Source: Enchytraeus crypticus
Lineage: Eukaryota; Annelida; Clitellata; Enchytraeida; Enchytraeidae
Length of the DNA stretch: 64,000 nt
Assembly (NCBI GenBank): GCA_905160935.1
Contig: CAJHZI010000884.1
Coordinates: forward strand, 987,001-1,051,000
Reading direction: 5' to 3'
The translations under genes were made by a program, and so were the position numbers. Of this stretch, positions 10,701-21,287 are shown one piece after another (position 1 is the stretch's first letter; each line of letters begins with the position of its first letter). The notes under the pieces are model-generated. The model did not search any database, was not told the origin of the DNA, and was given only the letters and a program-made list of their open reading frames with translations.

Positions 10701-11127
10701 TGTGCATGTGTTCTAGTCTAACGAGATAGAGCGACACAGGAACGCTGTTTGTCGCATGTACATTACTTGGAAAGCTGCAAAATTGGTCAATCTTCTCCTC
10801 ATCAGTCATTGGTTCAACGATGTGTGAGGGTAATGGATCATGGATCGAGCGGATTCCGATGTGTTCCATGCTTTTCGTATCTTTGAAAGGGAAATGTGAA
10901 TTGTCAGCGATACACTTGGTTATGGAATGCAATATATATATTGAATCTATATCTGTCTGCTTGACATGCGGCATGACTTCAACATTCTTAGTGCTCTCAG
11001 CCAGAAGTGCTGCGCGAAAGCCCCAATTAATGCCCACGACGACATGTGTAGCCTGAATCTTCTTGGCAGTCAGTTCTATCTGACATTTATTCAGTGTAGC
11101 AAGATTGATCTGCTTCGTAAACTCTTT
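7738..11127 (-). CDS. Large GTPase exon, copy 1 (predicted last exon of RING/B-box/SNTX/GTPase gene)
   Basis: One open frame of 1,129 codons starts in phase 0 after a good acceptor (TTACGCATTTCAG). The longer frame that begins MHTCIH is intron and microsatellite read-through. The N-terminus has ATHVVVGINWGFR, a block typical of SNTX-family proteins, then a charged coiled-coil region. A Cys-rich cluster (CPHAYNGSC, CYYCRKNLQYD, FFCACG) is followed by a P-loop GETGVGKST, a switch-type DTPGIGD and TNARG at the expected G4 position. A second Cys/His cluster (HCHSPCG, CKVCGCTWDSHMHI) and a C-terminal coiled coil follow. The last ~45 codons differ completely from copy 2 and end in a leucine run encoded by (AAT)n, so the original C-terminus has probably been lost. 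The GTP-binding assignment is firm; the cellular role is unknown, and an immune or dynamin/septin-like role is a guess. Confidence 0.88.
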   Translation of the reverse strand, partial: KEFTKQINLATLNKCQIELTAKKIQATHVVVGINWGFRAALLAESTKNVEVMPHVKQTDIDSIYILHSITKCIADNSHFPFKDTKSMEHIGIRSIHDPLPSHIVEPMTDEEKIDQFCSFPSNVHATNSVPVSLYLVRLEHMHKATKGIPFHAADVCETRIDKSLASTVINFLQNFKEFKGLVRDAKSKVDEYANYLAESELRKVDKLRKDVSNFEQKLMKSAKNDIVKIRTRISNRKPVLQDPLVKHLQASDKDFDKLKQSCIEVMKAMNEKIEFLEELKSKKIKSFGLNTKRRDLIKSENDTILFVLFFDVRSKNFNTVKIAFFETFANICEPPSMSPDRDEKSNFASTGVQFAAVDCEMCPKLAQEEKVAAGSHIFKYVSDQCLRRNWEEDIYHERKLYLAKADGGCNGISVQSSNIALVRIPCPHAYNGSCSNDKHEWACYYCRKNLQYDVTNQSFFCACGNAPVASYRFRCGSEKHGSEFMRYDKVRLETELKNLKPAKEITILILGETGVGKSTWINSIVNYIKFETLEKARDAEGISFLIPTSFSVLDENYEPRKISVERKDSKQSDTEVLSDSGQSATQEVKAYRFQARDVNVQLIDTPGIGDVRGPKQDSDNFDKILRFLSSLKELHGICILLKPNESRLTVVFRYCITELLTHLHRSAAANIIFCFTNARGTFYKPGDSLVPLRALLKTKNKSYKGIGIATNFKTMYCLDNEAFRFLCAFRQGIHFNEDDVSNFSTSWTKSRKETERLFDYILQLPPHQLIGTLSVNEARNIILTMTKPLAEMSQNIVTNIRGLEDKKKDIKTLDSRDKDLKSRLYIPKISLKAVPTRYPTTVCTSRNCTELREIKGEWKSRVHYKTHCHSPCGLINIHPEVVSDPGLRNCYAMDNGVCKVCGCTWDSHMHIRYTFEEVKEKVLNKDIQDLIDKGVSDKVIQERFVKVLEKTINDLEDSKKEIVEVVAKFGSFLKLNAIVTYNDSFEEYLQHKINQEKEVAAVTESNEIVKSLELYMAMYIEQVKILDEQMSQSTSCHLTPEDIVNLRNRLYNLKDKGDELKKIAEVVKNTSLLNNSTPSKPHETNIGTIDAASPSANYNLISFKMSLLLLLLLLLLLFLFYLECTEPEF

Positions 11128-11233
11128 CTGAAATGCGTAATATTTTATTTCAAATAGAACAAGTTGACAAAAGTAAATTACGCCTATAGTGTATCTATAT
11201 ATTTGTATATACGTACATGCATGTATACATGTA

Positions 11234-11237
<4 letters not shown>

Positions 11238-11275
<38 letters not shown>

Positions 11276-11302
11276 GTATATGCGTGTGTGTGTGTAATTA
11301 TA

Positions 11303-11354
<52 letters not shown>

Positions 11355-11355
11355 T
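11238..11355. repeat. (TA)n microsatellites
   Basis: Two (TA)n runs separated by GTATATGCGTGTGTGTGTG. They lie in the intron just upstream of the GTPase exon. Copy 2 also turns repetitive at the equivalent place (41341), so homology between the copies ends here. Confidence 0.95.
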
Positions 11356-13120
11356 ATATACAATCTTTATTTCACCAAATTCATGGCAGTAAGGAACACA
11401 TACAATAGAAATCAAATACAACATAAATCATGATGCAATATAAGGATTGGAATTGGAACAAATTTACTGTTCTTAGTATTTTACGAAGGTATTTCCTAAA
11501 TACACGAAGGTATTTCCCTTCGTATATTTTTCTATATCGTGCCGATCGTTGGAAGGATAGTAAGCTCTTGAAGGCTTACTATATGGGTCTGACCCTTGGT
11601 ATATATAATTGGAACTAATCCTTATGTGGAAGCTAACGTATGTGTATGTCCTAAGCCTACACTACAGTATACACACCAGACATTTTCTAATTTAAATTGT
11701 AATTTCATAACAAACATACAGACACATAGACATACAAAATAAAATGATAAATGTCAAACAGGTTACCGTTCTTCGTTAACTTCTACTTACACTGTTCAAT
11801 ACTCATTTTCTCTTAATTACAGAGTACTACTTACTAAAATTACCTTACCTCACTTATACTTACGTTTCTATTAAAGAGGAGACGACAGAAGAGGATAGAA
11901 TAGAATAGAAAAGAAGAAAGAACAAGAACGATCTCCAACTCCGGAACCAACTAAGAAGACTGAAGAACCGAACTAAGCTAAAGTGCATGCTGTTTATTTA
12001 CTATCGTACAGACGCACATAACTGCTAGAGATCAAGCATAAATGTAGATTAAAAGAGAGAGCTACAAGTAATGCTACTAATTCCAATTACTTTAAAGGAA
12101 GTCACATGAGAGAGGTTTCATGAACACGTGATTTTTTTTTTACATTGCAAAGCCGCCATTTTGATTTATGACACTCTATATGATACACGGTGATATATGC
12201 AACTTTAAATAGTTTTTCATCTTAATTTAGTATAACAGTGTCTGGCATATGGACATGGGCTCCTTCTTACAGGTTAATGAACTGGTAATGAATAAGATGG
12301 TTCTAGAAAGTTTTGTTAGACATAATTTCAGCATTTCTTCCATTTATGCCAGTTAGTTCATCATATGTTGGTCCCCTCCCCCCCATGCAGGGACAGGCTA
12401 ATTGGCAGAAATGGCAGAATTGGCAGAAATTTCGACTCCATGAGTGGAACTAAGGAAAATGGTACAAAAATCAGTCCGCACGATGCGATTCTGTTTTGTG
12501 GTGTACTTATGTATTTAATTAGTAGTCGAAATATCAGATAGGCTTTTTGTAGCAAACTTTAATGGTTTGACGTAATTATTAATTGCAAAACCTGTAACTT
12601 CTGTCATTTCCGTATTGCAAATTAAGATCAAATTTCTCAAAACAGGGACAAATTATTGGAATATACATAGCTTTGTAAACAAAAGATTATTGAAAGTTTT
12701 GGCCTTTTGCACTAGCCTAGGCCTATAGTTCAAGGCTTAATGTTTCTATTTGAATCCTTTACAGTCTTTGTGTATTGAGGCATTAAATTACAACTAGACT
12801 AGTGTTAATAGTCCTCACGACTTACTGAATCAGTATAGTTAATTTAAGTTAAGTCTTCAACTATAGAATCCAGCTAGGCCTACATAAAGAATCTACAGCG
12901 TACGGTAAGATCGGAGCTCATATATTCCATACGTAAGTTAATACAACTTTATGAAGCACATAGGTAGGCCTACACTGTCTGTGTATATAACTAATAAATC
13001 GTGTGCATTTTTACAACTTGCAATATACGTGCGTAGAAATTTTATTTTTTATATTCATATAAATCTATACATACGTAATGCTAAAAATCAAGAGATGTAA
13101 TCCAATATGGATGTCAATGC
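11356..13120. other. Intron sequence, no gene recognised
   Basis: AT-rich sequence with no supported coding exon, RNA gene or clear repeat. It lies in the predicted last intron (about 11128-17461). A linker exon of the SNTX-like domain might be expected in this intron, but I could not find one. Confidence 0.5.
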
Positions 13121-15893
13121 AGGTAGGTGTAAAAAAGTGGGCGCGGCTAACAGCTGTGAAAATAGCTCGAATGTATAATGGAATGTATATAATATAACAA
13201 TCGATGTATTATATAACTTTAAAGAAAGTGTTTGGTGTAATATCAAGTGTAAGAACATTAATCTTATTATTGGTGTTATGTATAGAGCCCCATATAGTTC
13301 AAAAACTAATGACGAGGCTATGTTTAGTGTGTTTGATAAATTGTCTGATAAGAAGGTTGTAGTAATGGGTGATTTTAACTATCCTGAATTGGACTGGGGA
13401 AATAGAGAAAACATAGATGAATCTCACTTATTTATAAAATGTATAAATAAAGAATTTTTAGAACAGTATTGTAATAAGCCTACTAGAGGCAAAAAATTTT
13501 CTTGATCTTGTCTTGTGCTCTGAAGAAATAATTAAGGATATACTTATAGGTGAACTTTTTGAGACAAGTGATCATCTAACCATTAACTTTGTAATTCAGT
13601 GCAGTTGGATCTGTAGGAAAGTCCAAAAATTTGATTATTTTAAAGTAAATTATGAAGAAATTAAAAGAAATATACAGCATAGAAATGTATTTATGGTTTT
13701 AAGTGATAATGATAATAACGATGACGTAGAGGGCTTATGGAATAATATTAACACATGTCTTAGGATGATTCGAGATGAGTTCATTAAATTAAAAGCCAAA
13801 AATTAAGATAGATGCAAGTGGGTTACTAAAACGGTAAGAAGAAAAGGAAAAGCTAAAAAAGATGCTTGGAACAATTAAAAAAATAGTGATAACGATGAAA
13901 ATTTGTACCGTGAATATAAGAAAAAGTTTAATAAATCGGTTGCAAAAAATAGAAAAGCCAAGTTAGAATTTGAAAAAAAGCTAGCTCGTAATATAAAGAA
14001 TGATTTAAAGAGTTTTTTGCATATGCTAATGCTAACAAAAAGGTTATTAAAAAGATTGGTCCTTTAAGAGATGAATATAACAATATCATAGAAGATAATA
14101 AAGATACTGCAAACTATTTTAATAAATATTTTTCGTCTGTATTTGTGGAATAAGATTTAGTTAATATGCCAGTACCGTCTAGGATCTTCAAAGGTAACTT
14201 CGAATACTTCTTACATAATATTGAGTTTGATATTGATGATGCTATAAATAAATTAAATTCGCTAAATGTCAATAAAATCAAGGTCCAGATGAGATTCATG
14301 GACTGATTTCGGAGATAAGAGATGAATATTCACCAGCTCTATTAAATCTAATAAAAGCTTCAATGAAAACAGGGGTGGTTCCTCTAGATTTTAAGAATGC
14401 CAATTTTGTACCAATACATAATGAGGGAAATAGGGATAAAGCAGAAAATTATTGGCCTATAAGCTTAACAAGTATAATCCGTAAGACATTTGAAAGCATT
14501 GTAAAGGATAAAATAATTAGATTTTTGGAAGAATATAACTTAATTAGAAATAGTCAGCATGGTTTTATTAGTGGGCGTTCATTTTTAACTAATTTGCTTT
14601 ATTTTTTAGAATATATTACAAAGGAAGTAGATAATACAAATAGCATTGATATCTTATATCCGGACTTTACTTAAGCGTTTGATAAAGTTCCACATAAAAG
14701 ATTACTTAGTAAGTTGGAAGCACATGGAATAACGGGCACACTTTTAAAGTGGATAGGTAATTGGTTAAGTAATGGAAAACAAAGGGTGTGTGTCGAGGAC
14801 GAGTTCTCGGAATGGGCAGCAGTGAAGAGTGGTGTGCCTCAGGGCTCTGTTTTAGGACCTCAATTATTTTTAGTTTACATCAATGACATTGACATAGGTG
14901 TTGTATCTAAATTTAGTAAATTTGCAGATGATGCTAAAGTAGCAAAGATAGTAAACAACATTGAAGATGCTGAGATTTTAAGGTATGATATAAAAATGTT
15001 ACAGAACTGTTCTAGGGATTGGCTAATGAAGTTCAATGCTGAGAAATGTAGAGTTATATGAAATAATAATTTAGAAATTGAGTATACATTGAACAATATT
15101 AAACTAAAATCCACAAACAGTGAGAGGAATTTAGGAGTCTTTGTGGATAGCTCTTTAAATTTAGTGAAAATTGTAATAAAGTTGTAAATAGGGCTAATTG
15201 TGTATTAAGAATGATTAAAAGAACAATTGATGTAGAAATAAAGATATTGTGGTAGGGCAATATAAGGCTCTTGTACGGCCCAAACTTGAATACTGCGTTC
15301 AAGCTTGGTGCCCATATCTTAAGAAAGATATCGATAATTTAAAAAGGGTACAAGCCAGAGCAATAAGGCTGGTATTTGACTGTCAAAAACTTAGTTATGA
15401 GAATAGATTAAAATTCGTAGGATTAACCTCTTTAAGTGAAAGAAGAACTAGAGGAGATTTAAAAGAAGTTTTTAAGATATTCAAAGGCTTCAGAAAAGTT
15501 AACCATAGTGTTTGGTTTAATTTATCAAACAATAGAAACACAAGGGAACATATTTATAAACTTAGTAAATGTCGAAGTAGACTAGATTTAAGGAAATTTT
15601 TCTTTAGTCAGAGAGTTTTAAATACTTGGAATAGTTTGCCAAGCGAAATTGTGGAAGCAGAATCAGTGAATGCTTTTAAAAATAAATATGATAAACATAA
15701 GAACATGTAAATTAGATGTTAATTGCATGTTCAGGGTTATACATAGTCTAGGCCTATGTATAAATTTGGCATGTTGACATTAAGTCTGTATGATTTGATT
15801 AATACTAATTGGTTTTAGTTAAGAGCCTGATGAGTCTTAAACAAGCATATAATTGCTTCCTGACTCTGTAATGTTATGTTATGTTATGTTATA
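13120..15893 (+). mobile_element. CR1-like LINE, nearly full length, inactive
   Basis: Endonuclease pieces (VVVMGDFNYPELDWG, about 13360; LFETSDHLTINF, about 13555) are followed by reverse transcriptase. RT blocks are ENYWPISLTSI, QHGFISGRS, SGVPQGSVLGP (about 14830) and KFADDAKV (about 14925), then a thumb region (LVRPKLEYCVQAW) and a C-terminus ending FKNKYDKHKNM (15707). At least five stops or frameshifts break it. The 3' UTR ends AGTCTTAAACAAGCATATAA, then CTGACTCTGTAATG and a (TTATG)n tail (15870-15892). It lies in the last intron of the GTPase gene, opposite in strand. A 5'-truncated copy is at 48670-50137. Confidence 0.92.
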
Positions 15894-16500
15894 TACAATG
15901 TATATAATACATCGAGTATATAATACATTCCAATCACATTTGAAAGATTTGATGCGCATAATATTTATATCTAAATAGGCTATTTTATCTACCCAGTTAA
16001 TGCATGTATTTCTGATGCAAAGCAGCTTACAAAGAGTATTGCATCTTGGTCCTATTCGTATATAAGGGCATTTAGCAACATTTATGGGAAGGTCTAACTT
16101 AGAAAAAACACCATCACATATGTCAAATAACTTTTTCAAGTCACTGACCGTTACGCTAAGCAAGACTATGTCGTCCGCATACATGAAGCTTTTGAAACAC
16201 TGGTACTTTTTGAAACAATCATAATTAGAACATTCTAATTTGTCTAATACCTCATCAACAAAAAGTGCAAAGAGCATAGGCGAAAGTACTCCACACATTT
16301 AACTCCAGATATTAATGGTACATAATCAGAAATTGAGCCAAACCAATATTTTGTTGGTGCCGTTATTCCCAGACCAATTTTCCAACGTATAAAAAATATT
16401 TACATTTACATTTTTCCTTTGAAACAAATGCAAAATACCATAAATATCACATTTATCAAACGCTTTACTAAGATCGATTACGCCAATATTAACCGTGCTA
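15894..16500 (-). pseudogene. LINE reverse transcriptase fragment
   Basis: The minus-strand frame reads CGVLSPMLFALFVDEVLDKLE and, 20 residues later, MYADDIVLLSVTVSDLKKLF, the palm motifs of a non-LTR reverse transcriptase. Upstream, with frame breaks, a DLSKAFDKCDIYG-type block can be seen (16440-16490). The lineage differs from the CR1-like LINE next to it. Confidence 0.8.
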
Positions 16501-16508
16501 TTCTATAT

Positions 16509-16512
16509 GGGC

Positions 16513-16573
<61 letters not shown>

Positions 16574-16582
16574 TAGTGGCCC
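16509..16582. repeat. Palindrome: GGGCCACTATA arms around (TA)n
   Basis: GGGCCACTATATA opens a (TA)n tract that closes with TATAGTGGCCC, making one inverted repeat of about 74 bp able to fold completely. The arms may be the end of a foldback element, or the tract may have grown at a short palindrome. Confidence 0.85.
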
Positions 16583-16809
16583 GTCATAATTAGAAAATTT
16601 GAAAGTTAATGTCTCCGGCGTAATATGAATTTGAATTGCACAAGTATTAATTGGAGCCTTTGGCAATAGAAAAAAAGCCTATCAAAAAGTCTAAAGAATA
16701 CATTAATAACGATAACAATACTAAGATAATGCTGGATAAAAACCTTTGTATGGCTCATACTACTTCAATAATAGATATGTAACATAACCTTAAGAAAGGA
16801 GAATATCAG

Positions 16810-17165
16810 CAATTAGAAGCAATGGAAATGTACATACGAAGACGTAAGCGAAAGAATGGCAAAATCTAAACAGTTCCAAAGGAAGATGCTTCTGGAGAGA
16901 GTTGGCACAGATAGAGAGTTGATAAATGTATTAAGAAATAGGAAGAAGAACTGAATGGGACACATTCTACGGGAGGAAAGTCTATAAAAGAAGTCATATA
17001 AGGTAGAATGGAAGAACAGACAAATAGAGGAAGACAGAGATTGGAAATGATTAGAGATTAGATGACCTAAGGATCCACTCATATGTGGACATGAAGATGA
17101 AAACGGAAGACAGAGAAGAGAGGAGGCGTTATACATCACGGACCTGCCAGTGGGCAGTGCACCAA
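16810..17165 (+). pseudogene. 3' end of endonuclease-RT LINE
   Basis: With frame breaks the plus strand gives GHILREESL and a DDLRIHSYVDMK-like block, ending in the GACCTGCCAGTGGGCAGTGCAC string shared with the 2960-3795 element, and then a GA-rich tail (about 17165-17195). Confidence 0.7.
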
Positions 17166-17195
17166 GAAAGAGAGAAAGAGAGAGAGAGAGAGAGA

Positions 17196-17455
17196 TTAGA
17201 CAATGTGAAATTTGTTATGTAATGAATTTTTACACGTTTGCCGGCCTTTTGTTGTAAGCAGAATGGCAAATGAATACCACACGTAGTGAAATGTAGTTAA
17301 ATCATGTCCTGAGCTGAATCTCAAAGACCGAGTTCAACCAAATTATTATTAGAAAAGTCGTCCTTGGAAAAAATAGCATATCTGTTTCGGGAATATACTG
17401 ATAGTGTCAGCTATATCATTCTACAAAATATACAAACCCTATGAGTACATGATAG
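17196..17455. other. Intron sequence, nothing recognised
   Basis: Stretch between a LINE tail and the SNTX-like exon. No motif or repeat was assigned. Confidence 0.5.
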
Positions 17456-17461
17456 CAGTAC

Positions 17462-17779
17462 ACCACCGGCGTTGACATTTGAGCTTGGCATTGAGTCCAA
17501 CAGCAAGCCTGAATGGAACCCGCCTTCCACATTCTCCAATAGAACATCCACTGTGTCGACAGGATCGAGTCCCAGAGCCTCAGCTGTGCTCACGAGTGAT
17601 TTAGGATTGAACAGCCGGGTGACCGTTGAGATTTCATTGGTCACTTCTACTTCGTCACTATTAGAATTCCACTTAAATATATCTACTGGAAGAAACTTTC
17701 CCATCCGCTCATCGTAAAGTTGTCCCAAAAACACTCTCCCGCCAGGAGCAGCACGCTGAACTGTCACGTCCTTGAGAAA
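17462..17779 (-). CDS. SNTX/MACPF-like N-terminal exon of the RING/B-box/GTPase gene
   Basis: The exon follows the acceptor TATATTTTAG in phase 0 and reads FLKDVTVQRAAPGGRVFLGQ, then LYDERMGKFLPVDIFKW, then about 70 more residues (FNPKSLVSTAEALGLD, EGGFHSGLLLDSM). The GRxxxLGxLYDxR pattern is characteristic of the N-terminal domain of the stonustoxin-like (SNTX) family, a MACPF/CDC-related fold found in many non-toxin animal proteins as well as fish venom proteins. Here it lies between a ubiquitin-ligase type exon and a GTPase exon, so it is better read as an intracellular module than a toxin. The 3' boundary is uncertain: GT donors occur after 17467, 17464 (phase 1) and 17462 (phase 0). Part of the domain normally found before the ATHVVVGI block is not seen, so one small exon may be missing. 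Confidence 0.72.
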
Positions 17780-17799
17780 CTAAAATATAGACAACGATG

Positions 17800-18010
17800 A
17801 TGCCTATGACGATGGTGATGATGATGATGATGGCGATGATGATGATGACGATTATGATGATGATGATGATGTTGGTGTTGGTGTTGTTGTTGGTGTTGGT
17901 GGTGGTGTTGGTGATGGTTATGGTGATGACAAAGGTGGTGATGATAGCGATGGTGATATGATGATGATAATGATGTTGTTGTTATATACGTAAAGTGAGA
18001 GAGATGGTGA
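17800..18010. repeat. GATGAT/GTTGTT microsatellite
   Basis: Imperfect GAT, GGT and GTT trinucleotide repeats immediately upstream (in gene direction) of the SNTX-like exon. It has no coding value. Confidence 0.95.
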
Positions 18011-18470
18011 TCATAATGAAGACGATGATGAAGATAATGAAAATATAATTAGAATGAGAAAGAAAATGAGAATGAAAACAAAAATTGAAATCGATAAATC
18101 AGAAATCTAAAATAATCGAAAATAGAAGCTAGCCTGCCAATCTGCTATGGAGGATTAGGCATATTACGGATTAGGTATATTATTTTTAATTGCCCTGGGC
18201 TTTATAGCGCCCTGGACTAAAAAATTATGTAAAAGAGACTTTATTTAAGTAAAACTTAAAAACAAAAGAATTAAGCGATTAAAATAATTCCTCTAGACTC
18301 AAGGAATATAGACCCATTTATAAATATATTACATTATAGACCCTTAATAGGAATATAGACTCTTTTATAGGAATATAGACCCTTTTCTAAAAAATTACAA
18401 TTAGGTATATCAACGCTAACTTTGACAACCTGTGCAAGACATTTAATTTGCCCTTTAGTTACTCTGTTAT

Positions 18471-19246
18471 TGTCAGGACCACATATTTTCTGTATTAATT
18501 AGTGTGTATATGTTTTGTAACTGATAATGTATAGTGTTAGTTTCTAGCCTAATACATTATATGTAAAGATAATATCAAACGAGTCAGCTGTTCAGATCTG
18601 CGTCGTGAGCGGGGCTTAAATAGTTTCAGGGCTCCTGATTGGTGGGCAGCCTGGTCAGAGGAGAATTCGAGAGGTGAAGGTTTGTTTACAAGGAGACGGA
18701 AAAAAGGTTTAGAGGAGAGAACACGTGTTTGGAAAGACATTAGGAAAGATGCAGATCTTTCTCGTCTAGACGTTATAGACGATATTGGCTTATCTGTGAG
18801 CAGATAAGACCTTAAGTGTGATAAAAGGAAAACGTAAGAGAACAGAGATAGCTTTGTTAAAAGTGCTAAACGTAGAATTCAAAGGTTCTTACGGTAGAAT
18901 TTCTGTAGTAGTTTTGTGATCGTTATTTAAATTTAAACGTTGGATTACAAATATATAAATTTGTGTAAATAGTCGTAGGCCTATGTGTTAAATTTGCGAT
19001 CGAATATTTTATTTTAGATTGTATCTCGATTTACTATATTTTGCGCCATAGAACTGTTGGATATTTTCGTTTCTTTGTACACTGTCTGTAAGTACTATTT
19101 AATTCGTGTTTTATTTAATAAATTTAATTTCATTTTTTTAAACACGCTTTCGTGAGTAAAACCTTTAGATTAAATTGAGCAGCTCTCGAGATCGAGGTCA
19201 ATGTTTTAGGATTAAAATAAGTTAATGAACACTAGAGACCCTGACA
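18471..19246 (+). mobile_element. Candidate solo LTR
   Basis: About 776 bp beginning TGTCAGGACC and ending GACCCTGACA, a TG...CA structure with short inverted ends. It contains a CTTAAATAG TATA-like word (18615) and an AATAAA signal (19117). No gag or pol is seen nearby. GTTAT precedes the left end and also occurs 5 bp beyond the right end, so the target-site duplication is suggestive but not clean. It lies in the intron between the 20.6-kb and 17.5-kb exons. Confidence 0.5.
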
Positions 19247-19663
19247 ATCATGTTATCAAATAATACATGTATATCTTTCTGACAAACTAGGCACTTTTTA
19301 TATAAATCATTTTCAAGTCGGTGTGCAATTATATGCTGATTTGCCTATTATTATGTGCAACGTTGACTTTTTAATTTGCCATTAATATTATTTGATTCTT
19401 GTTTTGTTTGTTGGTCTATGCTCAATAATAGAATATATGAAGTATTTTGATCCAATTAGGCTAACTGTAACTCTGTGTAATTGGTGGTGGGTTATTTTTT
19501 CTACTAATTTTATGTTTATGCTGTTTGGTTTGTTTACTGTTGTTCCTGTCACATGTTGACGATTAAAGAAGTGGAAGTGAATATATATAATTATAAATAA
19601 TGGTAATAATAATAATACTAAAAAATCAACTTCTTCTTCCTCTTATTCATAATAATAATTTTT

Positions 19664-19855
19664 ATTTTTATTTTTTAACCCCGGGTGTAAGGAACCCGAG
19701 GTTTGATAAAAACGATTCGAACAATAAGTGCTGAATCACCGCCCGGCTACTCGAGGCCATATAGCTGCTTAAAAGAGTTGCTGAAGCAAACTGCATTAAA
19801 TCTTTGCAAAGTTATGGAAAACCTTTGCCAAAGAAAAGAGGTGTCTCGCTATTAT
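19664..19855 (-). repeat. 3' end of RLE-type LINE (minus)
   Basis: Reverse-complement copy of the region ending at 7620: GGTGTAAGGAACCCGAGG, CCGCCCGGCTACTCGAGG, TGCATTAAATCTTTGCAAAG. (ATT)n follows it, and a plus-strand copy lies 65 bp further on. Confidence 0.85.
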
Positions 19856-19918
19856 TATTATTATTATTTATTACTATTGTAATTCTTTTTATATATTCTT
19901 TTACTTTTAATAATAAAG

Positions 19919-20085
19919 TCAATTTCCATGACTTAGCAAAGATTTAATGCAGTCTGACTCAGTAATGCTCTTAATTAAGCAGCTAGCTGGCCTCGCGTAG
20001 CCGGGCGGCGATTCAGCACGTATTGCTCGAATCGTGTCTATCACACCTCAGGTTCTTTAACTTCTTTACACCGGGGGTATAAAAA
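19919..20085 (+). repeat. 3' end of RLE-type LINE (plus)
   Basis: Contains GCAAAGATTTAATGCAGTCT, CGTAGCCGGGCGGCGATTCA and TTACACCGGGGGTA. With the minus copy at 19664-19855 it forms an inverted pair around an (ATT)n spacer. Confidence 0.85.
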
Positions 20086-20119
20086 GTTATGAAAATAAGA
20101 AATTATTATTATTATATTG

Positions 20120-20335
20120 TCAATGTGTAGGCGCAGACTTCAATGATGTGATAAGTAAGAGGACTACTGCCGTTACTGGAGATCTTCGCGAGAAATCTTT
20201 CCTGTGTCAACGTTTGTCAATGGCTCTGCAGCGATACAATGCAGTTTGTTTCCGTGGTACTTTTGGTGACACGGCATTTTGGAGTGGAGAGCATGATTTA
20301 AAAAAATTCCCCTTCTTGGAGGGTTAAAATAATAA
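20120..20335 (+). pseudogene. C-terminus of a second RLE-type LINE
   Basis: The plus-strand frame reads VTGDLREKSFLCQRLSMALQ, then RYNAVCFRGTF and about 20 more residues to a stop. An (AAT)n tail follows at 20325. The RE-xx-F-xx-QRLSM-xx-QR-xNAV pattern matches the C-terminus at 7440-7545 but with different flanking residues, so this is a related subfamily. Confidence 0.75.
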
Positions 20336-20611
20336 TAATAATAACAATAATAATAATAATAATAATGATAATAATAATAATAATTATAATGATAATATTG
20401 TGTTATTCCTTTCATTTGACGACGATAATTATTATTATCATCGACGTCATCGTCGTCATCGTCATTATCATCACTAATATTATTATTATTATATTATATT
20501 AATTCAAGGAGTAACTGAAATTTCCTTCTGAAGCAATGAGTAAAATCGCCAACCTAATCACGTGATGAATTATAAAAAAATAAGTGTAAATCATATTGAA
20601 AATTATCTTAC

Positions 20612-20688
20612 AGCCAATGGAATCGTTGATTTTGACTCATACTTGATCGTTTGACCAGAAATTTCTTCCTTTATCACAGGACTGACAT
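20612..20688 (-). CDS. Small linker exon (77 nt) between RING/B-box and SNTX-like exons
   Basis: Bounded by an acceptor (ACTATAG) and a donor (GGCT then GTAAGA). It starts in phase 1 and ends in phase 0. With the G left by the RING exon it encodes D, then VSPVIKEEISGQTIKYE and SKSTIPLA (25 whole codons, no stop). Its phases are exactly those needed to join the 22274-23198 exon (ends phase 1) to the 17779 exon (starts phase 0). No domain is assigned to it; it reads as a linker leading into the SNTX-like region. Confidence 0.68.
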
Positions 20689-21067
20689 CTATAGTACAAG
20701 TACATACACATAGAATACTGGTACATGCATTAGTACAACAATGAAACAAAACCGCACCATACAGTTGAGATATAACTATTCCTGGTTGTCTTTCAAGTTA
20801 TGAAGTGACCGTCGTTAGCGTTTGATGCGGCCGATATTGTTGTTGTTATATTTATGTAGTTTTTCATGCAGAGGCGTCTCTTTAGTCGTAGACCTTAACG
20901 CCTTTCGTGTGTTGCCAGTTTCTCTTATATGACTCTATATCAGCATTTAGGCTATGACTCTATATCAGTTTATCTCTATCGCTCATTTTTAATTCTATCT
21001 TCAATTATGTAAAAATGAGCTAAAGGGCAATTTGAACGGGTGGGCCGAAGTATCCACCGAAGTAGCA

Positions 21068-21281
21068 TCATGAAACTCCGGTACAATGTTAGGGTACTCC
21101 GGTACAATGTCAGGGTGCACCCGTACAATGTCAGGGTACCCCGGTACAATATAAAGGTACTCCGCCGGTACAATGTCAGGCTACTAAGATGCAATGTCAG
21201 GGTACTACAGTACAACGTCAAGGTACTACGGTAAAATGTATGGGTACTACGGTACAATGTAAGGGTACTACGGTACAAAAC
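21068..21281 (+). repeat. About 21-bp GGTACAATGTCAGGGTACTAC minisatellite
   Basis: About ten units of roughly 20-21 bp based on GGTACAATGTCAGGGTACT, with substitutions. Two stray units recur near 21550. It lies in the first intron of the RING/B-box gene. Confidence 0.9.
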
Positions 21282-21287
21282 CTACCT

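Noticed and set aside
11128..11238. N-terminal extension of GTPase copy 1 beginning MHTCIHACTYIQ
   Set aside because: It lies upstream of a good splice acceptor shared with copy 2, is encoded partly by a TATATAC microsatellite, and has no counterpart in the paralogue.
17472..17717. Plus-strand frame antisense to the SNTX-like exon
   Set aside because: No family resemblance; the minus-strand reading has the recognisable motif and splice acceptor.
17462..17779. SNTX-like exon as evidence of a venom toxin gene
   Set aside because: The domain is widespread in non-venom animal proteins. Here it has no signal peptide and lies between RING/B-box and GTPase exons, which points to an intracellular protein.
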